Notes: generated by a model from the letters alone, not told the origin. A stretch of 64,000 bases of DNA from Paenibacillus sp. SZ31 (GCF_012912005.1 NZ_JABBEA010000001.1:186001-250000), one strand, 5' to 3'. Shown: positions 43,732 through 56,279, counted from the first letter of the stretch. Made by a program: numbers and translations.

Positions 43732-45072
43732 ATGACAATACAGAGCAAGGTTAGAGACTCTGGCCCGTTACGAACGATACTTCTAAGTACTGGCGCTTTA
43801 GCACTGGTCATTGCAGTAGTTGCTTCCCCCAAAGAAGCGTTTGATGCCTCTATTCAAGGTCTGGATATATGGTGGAAAATCATCTTCCCTGCCATGCTGC
43901 CCTTCCTGATGTTATCCCAAATGCTCAATGCGTTTGGCTTCACCCACGCGATCGGTGCCTTGCTCGGACCATTAATGCAACGCTGGTTCAGACTTCCAGG
44001 CAGTGCTGGACTCGCTATCGCTGTTGGCATGTGCGGCGGATTCCCCGCAGGAGCAGATGCGGTATCCCGCTTATTTCAGGATAGACAAATTACCGCCAAG
44101 CAGGCGGTTGTCCTTGCAGCAGCAGCTCATTTTGCCAATCCGATGATGGTCATCCTGGTCGTTGGTGCTGCTTTTCTACACCAGCCTGCCGCCGGATATT
44201 TCCTCTTAGTGATTCACTGGATCAGCGGCTGGATTGCTGCCATCCTTGCAGTGCGTCTCCTGCCTACACCGGGTAAGCATAAAGGTCAAGATGGCTCAGC
44301 AGCAGCACAGACAGAGAGCAGCTCTATTGGTTCTCAGCCTGTAATTCCTGCAAGTTCCACAAGTCACTCATCCATCCCCCCTCACCATACTACGTTGAAA
44401 CGGCGCAATATATGGTCTGAGATGACGCTTGCAGCCAGGGAAGCTCATAGTCGTGATGGGAGAGGATTTGGCAAACTTCTGGGTGACACCGTATCCCAGG
44501 CTGTGCAAACTTTGATGATGACCGGAGGATACATGATCGGTTTTGCCGTATTTATCCGACTACTCTCCCTTTATCTGACTCCTGGTTCTTCTGCCGCGCT
44601 GTGGCCAGCCTTTTTGGAGCTTCATTTGGGCACCTACCATTTGAGCCAAACTTCACTTACACCTGCCCTGCTGATGTCCCTGCTTGCAGCTGTTTTGGGA
44701 TGGGGTGGACTATGCTCCCATCTGCAAGTCTCTGCTGTCCTGAAAGCAACTGGACCCGACAGCAAATCCATGTTGTACTTTGCCGGAGTTCGTCTGACTC
44801 ATGGGATCATCGCCTTTTTTATCAGTCTGTTCCTCTGGATGCCGTTCAGCCGATATAGCACACAAGCCTGGACCACATTACAGACGAATGCAGACCAGGA
44901 CCTGTCGACACCATTCAGTTGGCTATTCATACATAATCCAGGCAACACATACACAAATAACGCCATATGGAGCGCCTTCCCTGCTGCATGCATGGGTCTA
45001 GCGTTACTTCTTGCAATCATGATTAGTCTATCGGGTCTTACCTTCTGGTTTAACCGCCGGTTTTCTCGCTGA
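43732..45072 (+). CDS. ylbJ: Sporulation integral membrane protein YlbJ, nucleoside-recognition (Gate) family
   Basis: Multi-pass membrane protein required for spore-cortex formation in Bacillus, probably a transporter. 446 residues with about eight hydrophobic segments and the Gate-domain sequences [23 protein letters not shown] and [17 protein letters not shown] hydrophilic, low-complexity loop (about 185-220) divides two halves. GAGGTG lies eight bases upstream of the ATG. Its 3' end overlaps the convergent coaD by 23 bp. Confidence 0.92.
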   Translation: MTIQSKVRDSGPLRTILLSTGALALVIAVVASPKEAFDASIQGLDIWWKIIFPAMLPFLMLSQMLNAFGFTHAIGALLGPLMQRWFRLPGSAGLAIAVGMCGGFPAGADAVSRLFQDRQITAKQAVVLAAAAHFANPMMVILVVGAAFLHQPAAGYFLLVIHWISGWIAAILAVRLLPTPGKHKGQDGSAAAQTESSSIGSQPVIPASSTSHSSIPPHHTTLKRRNIWSEMTLAAREAHSRDGRGFGKLLGDTVSQAVQTLMMTGGYMIGFAVFIRLLSLYLTPGSSAALWPAFLELHLGTYHLSQTSLTPALLMSLLAAVLGWGGLCSHLQVSAVLKATGPDSKSMLYFAGVRLTHGIIAFFISLFLWMPFSRYSTQAWTTLQTNADQDLSTPFSWLFIHNPGNTYTNNAIWSAFPAACMGLALLLAIMISLSGLTFWFNRRFSR

Positions 45073-45565
45073 TTTTCTGACGGAGCGCAACTTCCACTTC
45101 AGGTGATACAAGATCTGTTACATCTCCATGATAATGAGCGATTTCTTTAACGATACTGGAACTTAAATAGGAATACTTTGGATTCGTCATCATAAATATC
45201 GTTTCCGCATCCGGATTCAACTTGCTGTTGGTCGATGCCAATTGCAACTCGTATTCAAAATCAGTTACCGAGCGGATACCGCGAACGATGACCTGAGCTT
45301 CCTTTTGCCGGACGTAATTGGCCGTCAGATCGCGGAAACTGTCTACCTCCACATTCGGTAGATGGCGGGTTACTTCTGTGATCAGTTCCTTGCGTTCCTC
45401 CACCGTAAACAGCGGATTTTTGCTCATATTGTTCAACACAGCCACAATGACGCGATCAAATTGCTTCGACGCTCTGGCGATAATGTCCAGATGCCCCATC
45501 GTTACGGGATCAAAACTCCCAGGATATACGGCGATCCGTTCCTGTCGATGTATCATTTCAGTCAT
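45050..45565 (-). CDS. coaD: Phosphopantetheine adenylyltransferase
   Basis: Makes dephospho-CoA from 4'-phosphopantetheine and ATP. 171 residues with [32 protein letters not shown] and [13 protein letters not shown]. The frame runs back to 45721 inside rsmD; ATG 45565 has GGAGG six bases upstream and overlaps the rsmD end by 8 bp. Tail-to-tail overlap with ylbJ. Confidence 0.97.
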   Translation of the reverse strand: MTEMIHRQERIAVYPGSFDPVTMGHLDIIARASKQFDRVIVAVLNNMSKNPLFTVEERKELITEVTRHLPNVEVDSFRDLTANYVRQKEAQVIVRGIRSVTDFEYELQLASTNSKLNPDAETIFMMTNPKYSYLSSSIVKEIAHYHGDVTDLVSPEVEVALRQKISEKTGG

Positions 45566-46166
45566 GAGGAGCCTCCTCTTCCGGTGTAATGGATTCTCCA
45601 TCTTCAACTGCTTCAGGCGCATAATAATAGATGGATACTGCCGTCTCCCCATACAAAGCCTTGCGCGTTTGTTCAAACGGGCCGAATTGCTCAGGGTAAT
45701 CATGTTTGGATTCATATTCAAGCACGATGGTTGCTTCGGGTTCCAGAAGTTCCAGTTCGTGCATGGTCAACATCAACTCGTGCCCGTTCTTCATGCGATA
45801 TGGCGGGTCGAGAAACACCAGATCGAACGTTGTGCCTCGCTTGGCGAGTGCCTTTAATGCACGACCTGCATCATTACGGTATACAGCCGCCTGGTCTTCC
45901 AGCTTGGTCGCCTTCAGATTCATGCGGATGACTTCAATACTTTTCGATTCCAAATCAACAAAAACAGCCTTGTCCATGCCGCGGCTCAGCGCCTCAATAC
46001 CGAGACCTCCACTGCCTGCAAACAGATCCAATGCTGTGCCGCCCTCAAAATAAGGACCAACCATGCTAAATAACGCTTCCTTCACCTTGTCGGTGGTCGG
46101 TCGCGTGCCTGTGCCAGGAACAGCCTTTAGCGGCCTGCCTTTTGCACTCCCAGATACCACTCTCAC
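45558..46166 (-). CDS. rsmD: 16S rRNA (guanine966-N2)-methyltransferase
   Basis: SAM-dependent methyltransferase acting on G966 of 16S rRNA. 202 residues with [19 protein letters not shown] and the catalytic VFLDPPYR, plus [12 protein letters not shown]. Start is GTG at 46166, seven bases from AGGTGA. It is coupled to coaD, the usual rsmD-coaD pair, and has an acidic C-terminal tail. Confidence 0.96.
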   Translation of the reverse strand: MRVVSGSAKGRPLKAVPGTGTRPTTDKVKEALFSMVGPYFEGGTALDLFAGSGGLGIEALSRGMDKAVFVDLESKSIEVIRMNLKATKLEDQAAVYRNDAGRALKALAKRGTTFDLVFLDPPYRMKNGHELMLTMHELELLEPEATIVLEYESKHDYPEQFGPFEQTRKALYGETAVSIYYYAPEAVEDGESITPEEEAPHD

Positions 46167-46269
46167 TGACGAGTCACCTTTTCTCTATGTAAGTTTATTG
46201 ATACGGCTATCGTACCACATTCGGGTTCGGTTTGAAAAATGTGCGGTCTTCATTTCTCTTGGAAAATTG

Positions 46270-46298
46270 TTGACGAATTGTTGACGCATATGTATAAA
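46270..46298 (+). promoter_or_regulatory. Sigma-A promoter with no gene behind it
   Basis: TTGACG (46270-46275), 17-bp spacer, TATAAA (46293-46298). It faces a 100-nt gene-free stretch ending in a terminator. Confidence 0.65.
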
Positions 46299-46304
46299 AA
46301 GGAA

Positions 46305-46445
46305 ACAATCGGGCGATTCTATAATTATCGACATCACAAGTGTCGTAGACAACCGCGGAGAAGACTTACGTTTCCCCATAAGCTCTTCGTCCGGTTTCTC
46401 CTCTCCCATGAAAAAGAAGCTCTCGAAAGAGGGCTTCTTTTTGTT
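46305..46445 (+). ncRNA. Candidate trans-acting small RNA
   Basis: About 140 nt from the promoter at 46270-46298 to the strong terminator at 46411-46443. Inside are a small hairpin CGACA/TGTCG and a C/U-rich single-stranded tract (TTTCTCCTCTCCC) just before the terminator, able to pair with ribosome binding sites, as in known Bacillus C-rich small RNAs. A 55-codon frame from 46290 has no ribosome binding site. Confidence 0.45.
46411..46443. terminator. Terminator shared by the small-RNA candidate and the hypothetical gene
   Basis: AAAAAGAAG-CTCTC-GAAA-GAGGG-CTTCTTTTT, usable on both strands. Confidence 0.9.
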
Positions 46446-46466
46446 GTTTATGTTTAATTTATTATG

Positions 46467-46901
46467 TTAGTTATATTTTTCTTCAAATTCACTTATTTCG
46501 GCTTCCTCTTCAGTCTGCAACCATCCGATCTCCCTCAGCCATATGCCCATATCTGCGATAAATTCATTCGCGTTTAGATGTTCAATCTTGTATCTCTCGA
46601 TCTTTTCACTCAAAAAAGCATAGAACTCATGGCTAAATACATACCGTTGTTTGCTTTTGCTTAATGTCTTATACCGGTCCTCGCTGACCACCAGATCGAA
46701 ATAGATGACATTCTCCTTCTTCACATGCCTGACCGTGGACCTTCTCTCGTATTCCTCAGGAAGGCATCTGAAAACAAAGAAGAGTTCAATATCAACTACT
46801 TGATATTTGCTTTCTGCTTGATCAAAAACAGACTGCAACTCATCCGAAAGATTGGCAACCTGCGTTAAACCTGAAGTGTCAGTTGATCGGCCCAGAATCA
46901 T
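46467..46901 (-). CDS. Hypothetical protein, 144 residues, acidic and soluble
   Basis: I do not recognise the family with certainty. The protein is rich in Glu and Tyr with no signal peptide or membrane segment; features include VDIELFFVFRCLPEEYERRS and the run KSKQRYVFSHEFYAFLSEKI. Its size, acidity and position next to a small membrane protein recall immunity proteins of polymorphic toxin systems, but no toxin is near, so this is only an idea. ATG 46901 is eight bases from AAGGAGGA; a GTG just before is closer. It follows the 93-residue membrane protein gene by 44 bp. Confidence 0.75.
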   Translation of the reverse strand: MILGRSTDTSGLTQVANLSDELQSVFDQAESKYQVVDIELFFVFRCLPEEYERRSTVRHVKKENVIYFDLVVSEDRYKTLSKSKQRYVFSHEFYAFLSEKIERYKIEHLNANEFIADMGIWLREIGWLQTEEEAEISEFEEKYN

Positions 46902-46945
46902 CACTAAACTCCTCCTTGTTCATTACTCAAACTCAAGAAGCTATA

Positions 46946-47227
46946 CTAATTCATCTCTCGATGTTTCCGATTAGACCTTCGCAAATTGATCAATGGAATG
47001 ATAAGTAAAACAACCGGTAAGAGAAGATTTATCGAACCATTCTTAATCATCATGAAGGTAATAAACAGCACGCCGAGCCAAGTCATAATCTCCGTCATTT
47101 CATATTTGGTTAACGTAAGCTTGAATGCTTTTCTCGAAATGAAACGAATCAATAAATAAGCGATCAAGCTATAGAACAGAAACATTCCCAAAATTGCAAC
47201 AGTGATTATGAGGTACATATCCATCAT
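46946..47227 (-). CDS. Hypothetical small membrane protein, three predicted helices
   Basis: 93 residues with hydrophobic segments at about 4-28, 45-62 and 64-81, and a basic C-terminus (LRRSNRKHREMN). No recognisable domain. Probably co-transcribed with the downstream acidic protein gene. The ribosome binding site (GGTGAG) is weak. Confidence 0.65.
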   Translation of the reverse strand: MMDMYLIITVAILGMFLFYSLIAYLLIRFISRKAFKLTLTKYEMTEIMTWLGVLFITFMMIKNGSINLLLPVVLLIIPLINLRRSNRKHREMN

Positions 47228-47335
47228 AAAAATCTCACCCGACCCTTATATCATTTCCTTAATTTTACCATATAAGCAATAGGGTGTCATTGCAAATTCG
47301 GAACTAGCGCTTCTTCAAGACTGACAATTTACGCT

Positions 47336-47641
47336 TTACTTCTCTTCTACAACAATCGTTGCATTATAGATCACGACACGTTTCCCATTGAGATCGAATA
47401 ATACTTTATTGCCGTATTCCGTATCTTCCACGTCAATTTTGCCATCATAAGTCTGAATCAATTCACCATTATTGCTATACACTTTAACGACCCGCTCCAG
47501 GCCGCCTGAGTTATTGGATCTCATCGTTTTGAGTGCACGTTCACCCGAAGCCGTATTGAAATACCATATGAAACATCCAACAATGATGCCCAGAAAGACC
47601 AACACCGTCACCCATATACCTGTCTTTGCTTTTCTACTCAT
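47336..47641 (-). CDS. Hypothetical membrane-anchored protein with small extracellular domain
   Basis: 101 residues: a single N-terminal transmembrane helix (about 10-29), then an extracellular stretch with ALKTMRSNNSGGLERVVKVY and GKRVVIYNATIVVEEK. Similar short proteins occur in Bacillota and phages, without known function. ATG 47641 is six bases from AGAGGGGG, which lies inside the longer frame opening at 47704. Confidence 0.75.
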   Translation of the reverse strand: MSRKAKTGIWVTVLVFLGIIVGCFIWYFNTASGERALKTMRSNNSGGLERVVKVYSNNGELIQTYDGKIDVEDTEYGNKVLFDLNGKRVVIYNATIVVEEK

Positions 47642-47735
47642 CTTGAACCCCCTCTTATGTTTCCTGTCTTGTACATTACGTGGCCGGAGAGAGAACGGTT
47701 TCATAGATCACATCTCAATCCATTCATGGACATAA

Positions 47736-47770
47736 CAAAACAGAGGCCTCCAACAAGCGAAGGCCTCTGT
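47736..47770 (-). terminator. Terminator after the beta-galactosidase gene
   Basis: Nine-bp perfect stem CAGAGGCCT (47741-47749) and AGGCCTCTG (47761-47769) with a U-run on minus and moderate T-run on plus. Confidence 0.85.
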
Positions 47771-47794
47771 CCTTTATTGCAAATAATCTTTTAT

Positions 47795-50857
<3,063 letters not shown>

Positions 50858-50920
50858 TTAAAACGTTATAGTTTGACTTATTCAAGGTTTCATCTGGATT
50901 TCCTTTTTGCTTTACATAAA

Positions 50921-50961
50921 CAAACAAAAAAGACAGAGGTACGCCATAACTGGCGTCCTCT
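50921..50961 (-). terminator. Terminator between the permease and lacZ genes
   Basis: AGAGG-ACGCCA/TGGCGT-CCTCT stem with one bulge, followed by a U-rich tract on the minus strand. It should limit read-through from the transporter operon into lacZ. Confidence 0.8.
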
Positions 50962-51005
50962 CTTCTTTCCTGCACCCGTCATTTGCACGGATTATGCTGT
51001 TTTCA

Positions 51006-51836
51006 TTACTTCACGGAACCTACCATACCTGCAACAAAATGTTTCTGCATGATGAAGAATACGATTGCTGTAGGCAGTGTTGCAATAACGATCGCTGTCA
51101 TGATTACCCCATAATCCGGAGCATACCCAGCACCAAGATTAGAGATCAATAGTGGAATCGTTTGTTGGTCAGGCGTTTGCAATACAATGAGTGGCCACAG
51201 ATAGTTGTTCCAGCTACTCATGAATGTAATGATCGCAGCTGCTGCATAAGTTGTTTTCATTGTTGGCATGTAGATCTTCAGGAAGATCCCGAGTTCACTC
51301 AGACCATCAATACGTCCAGCTTCCAGCAAATCTTTCGGGAACATTTTGGTGTTCTGACGGAAGAAGAAGATCAGGAATGCTGTTGCGATGGTTGGCAGGA
51401 TAACCGCTGCCATCGTGTTGATTCCGATTACTGGTGCAACTCCCGAAATTGTTGCGAACATGCGATATAGTGGCACCATGATCGCTGCAAACGGGATCAT
51501 CATGGACAACAATAGAATATTAAATACGATATCACGGGACTTCGTGCGATATACCTCGAAGCCATAACCTGCCATGGAACCAATAAACAGCGCCAAGACA
51601 GTGGAGATTACAGAGATAATCGCCGAGTTTCCGAGAGCCTGTACCAGATTCGTCGATTCAATCAGTTTGTTGAAGTTATCAAGGAAGGCTGAACCCGGCA
51701 GCAATCTGCCCTTCGTTACATCAACTGATGCATTTGTTGCACTGACCAGCATCCAGAAAAATGGGAAAATGGATACAAAGGCGACGATGGATAAGAACAC
51801 ATATGTGAAAATCCGTTTTGCTTTAGCTTTAGCCAT
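51006..51836 (-). CDS. CUT1-family sugar ABC transporter permease, MalG type
   Basis: Second membrane component of an oligosaccharide importer. 276 residues, six predicted helices and the cytoplasmic EAA loop EAGRIDGLSELGIFLKIYMP that docks on the ATPase. ATG 51836 overlaps the preceding gene by 8 bp; the frame extension to 51881 is not supported. No ATPase gene is adjacent, so a shared MsmX-like ATPase encoded elsewhere is expected. Confidence 0.94.
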   Translation of the reverse strand: MAKAKAKRIFTYVFLSIVAFVSIFPFFWMLVSATNASVDVTKGRLLPGSAFLDNFNKLIESTNLVQALGNSAIISVISTVLALFIGSMAGYGFEVYRTKSRDIVFNILLLSMMIPFAAIMVPLYRMFATISGVAPVIGINTMAAVILPTIATAFLIFFFRQNTKMFPKDLLEAGRIDGLSELGIFLKIYMPTMKTTYAAAAIITFMSSWNNYLWPLIVLQTPDQQTIPLLISNLGAGYAPDYGVIMTAIVIATLPTAIVFFIMQKHFVAGMVGSVK

Positions 51837-52728
51837 TTTTATTATCACCTGCCACTTTAAACTGGATAATGGACAATACAATGATCAAGATTACGATGGA
51901 ATACGAAACGGTTGCTGCATAACCGAAGTCCGGTGAATATTTGAACGAAAGGTTGTAGATATACTGTGAAATCGACATGGTCGCGTTACCCGGACCACCC
52001 TTCGTAATATTCATGATCTCATCGAAGATTTGCAATGTACCAATCGTTGATGTGATCGATGTGAAGAGGATAATTGGTTTGAGCAAAGGTACTGTGATTT
52101 TGAAGAATTGTGTAAAGGCATTCGCTCCGTCAATTCTTGCAGCTTCATAGATCGATTGATCGATGTTTTGCAGGGATGACAGATAGAAAATCATGTTATA
52201 TCCGGTCCAACGCCAAGTAACGGCGATTATGATCGTAATTTTAGCCCAGAACGGGTCTGTGATCCATTGGATTGGATCGCCAATAATATGCAGGCCCATC
52301 AAGAATTGATTGACCATTCCATCCGGTGCGAACAAATATTTGAATACAACTGAGTATGCTACCAATGAAGTTACACAAGGCAAGAAAATCGCTGTACGGA
52401 AAAAGCTCCGGAAGCGCAATGTGCTGTCATTCAGCAATACGGAAATAAACAAACCGAGAATAATCATTACAGGCACTTGAATGATCAAGTAGATGAATGT
52501 ATTCGATAATGCTGTGCGGAACGTTGTGTCAACTAACAATCTTTTGTAGTTAGAAAGGCCCGTAAATTCAAGATTGGCTCCTACACCAGACTTGAACGAT
52601 AAGAGCAGCGCTTGGATCATCGGGTAGAAGTAAAATGAAACAATCCCGACAACAGCCAGCAAAACAAAAGCCCATCCAGTCAAATTATTTTTCTTTTGGA
52701 GACTGTCTCCTGTATTCATGGCTTTCAC
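51829..52728 (-). CDS. CUT1-family sugar ABC transporter permease, MalF type
   Basis: First membrane component of the same importer. 299 residues with six hydrophobic segments and the EAA loop YEAARIDGANAFTQFFKITVP. GTG at 52728 is seven bases from AGAGAGGAG, whereas the next ATG (52719) lies too far, and the ATG at 52770 is upstream of the binding site. It follows the binding-protein gene across a hairpin at 52772-52822. Confidence 0.92.
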   Translation of the reverse strand: MKAMNTGDSLQKKNNLTGWAFVLLAVVGIVSFYFYPMIQALLLSFKSGVGANLEFTGLSNYKRLLVDTTFRTALSNTFIYLIIQVPVMIILGLFISVLLNDSTLRFRSFFRTAIFLPCVTSLVAYSVVFKYLFAPDGMVNQFLMGLHIIGDPIQWITDPFWAKITIIIAVTWRWTGYNMIFYLSSLQNIDQSIYEAARIDGANAFTQFFKITVPLLKPIILFTSITSTIGTLQIFDEIMNITKGGPGNATMSISQYIYNLSFKYSPDFGYAATVSYSIVILIIVLSIIQFKVAGDNKNG

Positions 52729-52771
52729 AGTATGGCTCCTCTCTCTCCATGGAACATGGGTAGAACCCACA

Positions 52772-52822
52772 GAGCCTCTCGGCCATGTCCGTTCGACTTG
52801 CGCCGGACAAGGGAGACGGCTC
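52772..52822 (-). promoter_or_regulatory. Intercistronic stem-loop between binding-protein and permease genes
   Basis: Paired segments GAGCC/GGCTC, TCTC/GAGA and GTCCG/CGGAC form a long interrupted stem without U-tract. Such a structure typically protects the abundant upstream binding-protein mRNA from 3' decay. Confidence 0.6.
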
Positions 52823-52860
52823 CGATGTTTCCTGGGGTTCTATAAGTTACCTTGGGTATC

Positions 52861-54150
52861 TTAGTTTAATTGTGCTTCAGCTTGTTTTTGTGCATCAGCC
52901 AGAACATCATCAATTGCTTTGCCGTTCAGGAATGCTTGCATTTCTACAACCAGAATGTCTTCAATGGCGTATGTGTTGATACCATAGTTTACACTAGGAA
53001 TTTCTGTAGTCCAGTTAGCGAAATCAGTGAAGATTTTTTGTCCACCAAAGAATTCATCCGCTTTAGCATATGCTTCGCCATCAACTGCTGGTTTGTACGT
53101 ACCAATTGCACCGATGTTGTTCAACAGATCTTGATACAATTGTTTGTCAGAACCAAATGTTTTTGCTACAAAGTCAGCTGCTTGATCTGCACCAGGAACG
53201 TCCATTACATACCATGAGCTACCACCCAAGTTCGTTGCGTGCACAGAGTTCGGTTGACCAGCCATTTTCGGCATTGGAGCTACAGCCCATTGGCCAGATT
53301 GGGAAGCTTCTTGACGTATAGATGGTGAAATCCAGTTGCCAGTAGGAACTGAAGCTACGCTACCATTATTCATGTTTGCAATGAATTGGCTCCAGTCAGA
53401 GTGCAATTTAACAATGTTGGCATCCATCATCGCTTTGTAAGTAGTGAAAGCTTCTTTCAGTGCAGCATTGCCAGCAATGTCAGGTGTTTTACCATCTTCT
53501 GCCGAATACCATTTGCCTGCTGTTTGAATCATCATACGAATGATTCCGAGGTCATTTGGATCAAGAGAAAGAAGTTCTTTACCTGTTTTTTCTTTTACAT
53601 CTTTACCGATTTGGATGTAATCATCCCAAGTGATGTCTTGCAGGTCAGCAGCTTTGTAGCCTGCTTGTTCCAGCAAGTCTGTTCTGTAGTACAAACCAGC
53701 AACGCCGGAGTCAAATGGTACTCCGTATTGTTTGCCATCAAATGCTGTTGGTCCGAGTTTGTAATCTGCAAAGTCGGAAGCCGTGACGTTGGAAGAAAGA
53801 TCTTTGAACGCATCAGGATATGCATTCAGGAAGCTTTGTGAGCGATAGTCTTCAATCAGAACTACGTTTGGAAGACCGCTGGAAGTTCCGGAGTTAAGAC
53901 CCGTGTTCAGTTTCTGAATGATATCAGCTTGAGCATATTCAATGATGTTAATTTTCACATCAGGATTTGCTTTTTGATATGCCTCTTTTGCTGTTTCCAT
54001 TGCAGCAACGTTAAAGGCTTTGTCCCAAGCCCAGACCGTAATTTCGTTTGTTTTTTCGTCCCCACCACTGGCAGAATTACCTCCACCACCGGATGAACAT
54101 GCGGACAACAGCAGTACTGTAACGAGCATCAATACCCACATTTTTTTCAA
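52861..54150 (-). CDS. Extracellular sugar-binding lipoprotein of the ABC importer
   Basis: Captures oligosaccharide for the CUT1 permeases. 429 residues from a TTG at 54150, nine bases after GGGGAG: short positive n-region, hydrophobic stretch and lipobox LLLSAC with the lipid-modified cysteine, then a Ser/Gly linker and a family-1 solute-binding fold (ITVWAWDKAFN, KQYGVPFDSG). The longer frame to 54384 includes no signal logic. It heads the importer operon; two cre-like sites lie in its upstream region, and the two-component system is encoded next to it. Ligand not predictable. Confidence 0.93.
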   Translation of the reverse strand: MKKMWVLMLVTVLLLSACSSGGGGNSASGGDEKTNEITVWAWDKAFNVAAMETAKEAYQKANPDVKINIIEYAQADIIQKLNTGLNSGTSSGLPNVVLIEDYRSQSFLNAYPDAFKDLSSNVTASDFADYKLGPTAFDGKQYGVPFDSGVAGLYYRTDLLEQAGYKAADLQDITWDDYIQIGKDVKEKTGKELLSLDPNDLGIIRMMIQTAGKWYSAEDGKTPDIAGNAALKEAFTTYKAMMDANIVKLHSDWSQFIANMNNGSVASVPTGNWISPSIRQEASQSGQWAVAPMPKMAGQPNSVHATNLGGSSWYVMDVPGADQAADFVAKTFGSDKQLYQDLLNNIGAIGTYKPAVDGEAYAKADEFFGGQKIFTDFANWTTEIPSVNYGINTYAIEDILVVEMQAFLNGKAIDDVLADAQKQAEAQLN

Positions 54151-54200
54151 AACATTCAACTCCCCTTCGACCTCTTTGTGTGTAATTTGTTTGCGTTTTC

Positions 54201-54214
54201 TGAAAGCGGTTGCT
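54201..54214. promoter_or_regulatory. cre-like site upstream of the importer operon, proximal
   Basis: TGAAAGCGGTTGCT on plus matches the catabolite-responsive consensus TGNAANCGNTNNCA at all but the last base. It lies 50 bp before the start codon, inside the transcript, where CcpA would block elongation. Confidence 0.5.
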
Positions 54215-54308
54215 TTCGATGTATTCATCTTATCATTCCCATATCTCCATTCGTTAGTAATAATTTTGTACGGATTTGTCATCTTATTGCTACAATGAAA
54301 ACCTTTAC

Positions 54309-54322
54309 AGAAACCGTTTGCA
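54309..54322 (-). promoter_or_regulatory. cre-like site upstream of the importer operon, distal
   Basis: TGCAAACGGTTTCT on minus matches the cre consensus except for the last base. Two such sites in the 341-bp gap support catabolite control. Confidence 0.55.
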
Positions 54323-54410
54323 TTAAATTTGGTTTTTTGTAATTTCTTTTGATTTTGTAATATCTTGATCTTGAAATAGTACAAATATGTATTTTGATTT
54401 CAACTTTGAC

Positions 54411-54451
54411 ATATGAAAATCCCCCGCCTCTGTAGAAAACAGAAGCGAGGG
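54411..54451 (-). terminator. Terminator after the sensor-kinase gene
   Basis: Thirteen-bp stem with wobble pairs (54421-54433 with 54439-54451) with ATTTTCAT following on minus. Confidence 0.8.
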
Positions 54452-54491
54452 ATCTCATTTTCAGGTGTATTCAATCTTAATTAGTTACGAT

Positions 54492-56261
54492 TCAACTCGT
54501 GATTAAAGGCAGTGTAACCGTTACTCTCGTCCCTTCCCCAACGGTACTCATAATGGTGACCCCGTAGGGTGAACCATATAATAGCTCAATGCGGTCATGC
54601 ACGTTGCGAATTCCGATGCCGCTGAAGAGTTGACGATTGTTTTTTGGATTAGGCAAGGTTTCTCCCATAACGAGCCCTTCAATTCCATCACCATTGTCCA
54701 TGATCTCACAGATAAGTGATTCACCTGCTCTGGAAACCATGACATGAATCGTGCCCGTTTCTTTTTTGATAAATCCATGGAAAAATGCGTTCTCGATAAA
54801 CGGCTGTATGACCAGCTTCGGTACATGATAGTGTGTACAATCCGGAGCGACGTAGAAGGCTGCTTTAATCCGTCCACCGTACCTGACGTGATTAATGAAG
54901 ACATAATTTTTTAGATTCTCGACTTCCTGTTCGACTGTGACGGTCTGACTCACATCACTAATCGTATTTTGCAGCAGTCCAATCAATGCATTAATGGTCT
55001 CTGCTGCCCTGTCCTTGTTACCTTGTTGTACCAGAACTTTGACAGAGGCAAGGGTATTGTACAAGAAGTGAGGATTAATCTGACTCTGTAATGCCGCAAG
55101 CTCTGCGTTACGTTGTTCACGTTGGGTCTGTACTAGCTGATCCACATAATCATGCAGTTCATCAAGCATGTAATTGTAAGCATGGCCCAGCTGCCTGCTC
55201 TCGTAACTTCCGCTGACCGGAATATAGTTGTCCAGGTCACTTTTCGTAATGTTGGACATCTGCTTCACAAGCCTGCGCAGTGACTTGGTAATCTGGCTGG
55301 TGATGAGAAACACGAGGATGAGTGCTCCCACGACAATAGCTGCACAGATCAGGGCAACCGTCTTCATGTCGATGAGTTGACCCATCGCCAGATCCTTATC
55401 CACTACATTGACAATGTAAAACCGATAGAACGGTAAATACTCGGATAGAACAACGCTATCCTGATCCATCACACGGGCATTGATACTTCTCGGAGAGTTT
55501 TTGTTCATTTCTCGGGCATACGATAACAAATCCAGCTGGGTTGTCCCGATCCAGTCTTCACGATTCGAAGATACAATCTCACCTTTTTCGTTCATAATGA
55601 CTACGTCATTGCCTCGACTTGTAAAGCTGGCATAGAACTGCCGGAATGCATCCTCTCTCATGGTGACATAGAGCGTACCATATATTCGGCTGCGAGTTCG
55701 ATCTGTCAACGCCTTCGTGGCAGAAACCATCTGCTGACTTCCGACAGTTTCATCGTTTTGGTAATCATCAAAGATAAGACGACTTGGCGTCTCAGCGGCT
55801 TCCATCGTGATCGGCTCCTGTTTCAATTCATCCACTGACATCTGAAGGTGGGCGCGATTGGTGGAATAGCTGCGTCCATTAATCCCGATAATCGTTATCC
55901 CTACTTCGTAGGATTCTGTTATGGATTGAATCCGGTCCATCGTTTCCCTCATATTATAGAAGGATTTCGCCATGGTGAGGGAGTCGGCATCCCCTTCGGA
56001 CAGGAATCCTCGAATCGCTCCACTCTGCGTCACATTGTTGGATACGGCAGCAATAGCTTCATTAAATGATTCAAAATTCGTCTTGATCTGGTTAAGCACC
56101 TTAGAGTTCGTGATACTAAACGTCTCGGTAAACAGATTGGTGGACATGTGAATGGTCGTCCATAAGATGAGTACAGAGACGAGAACGATACTGACGACCA
56201 TAACCAGAAACAACTTGGGAAATAATCCGAGACGAGATAATTGGTTCATCCATTTCTTCAT
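54492..56261 (-). CDS. Sensor histidine kinase, YesM/LytS-type
   Basis: Membrane sensor for a two-component system governing carbohydrate use. 589 residues: transmembrane helix (about 13-33), large extracellular sensor region (about 35-285), second helix (about 300-322), HAMP domain (TKSLRRLVKQMSNI), His-kinase domain with phosphorylated histidine in INPHFLYNTLASVKVL, and HATPase with N-box NAFFHGF and G-box GDGIEG, GIGIRNV. The kinase lies 18 bp after the response-regulator gene, which is typical of YesM/YesN pairs. The partner importer downstream is a likely target. Confidence 0.94.
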   Translation of the reverse strand: MKKWMNQLSRLGLFPKLFLVMVVSIVLVSVLILWTTIHMSTNLFTETFSITNSKVLNQIKTNFESFNEAIAAVSNNVTQSGAIRGFLSEGDADSLTMAKSFYNMRETMDRIQSITESYEVGITIIGINGRSYSTNRAHLQMSVDELKQEPITMEAAETPSRLIFDDYQNDETVGSQQMVSATKALTDRTRSRIYGTLYVTMREDAFRQFYASFTSRGNDVVIMNEKGEIVSSNREDWIGTTQLDLLSYAREMNKNSPRSINARVMDQDSVVLSEYLPFYRFYIVNVVDKDLAMGQLIDMKTVALICAAIVVGALILVFLITSQITKSLRRLVKQMSNITKSDLDNYIPVSGSYESRQLGHAYNYMLDELHDYVDQLVQTQREQRNAELAALQSQINPHFLYNTLASVKVLVQQGNKDRAAETINALIGLLQNTISDVSQTVTVEQEVENLKNYVFINHVRYGGRIKAAFYVAPDCTHYHVPKLVIQPFIENAFFHGFIKKETGTIHVMVSRAGESLICEIMDNGDGIEGLVMGETLPNPKNNRQLFSGIGIRNVHDRIELLYGSPYGVTIMSTVGEGTRVTVTLPLITS

Positions 56262-56279
56262 GATCTTATCCTTCTGACT

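Noticed and set aside
46290..46457. 55-codon frame starting at the ATG inside the small-RNA candidate
   Set aside because: The ATG overlaps the promoter -10, has no ribosome binding site, and the product shows no pattern. Kept as non-coding.
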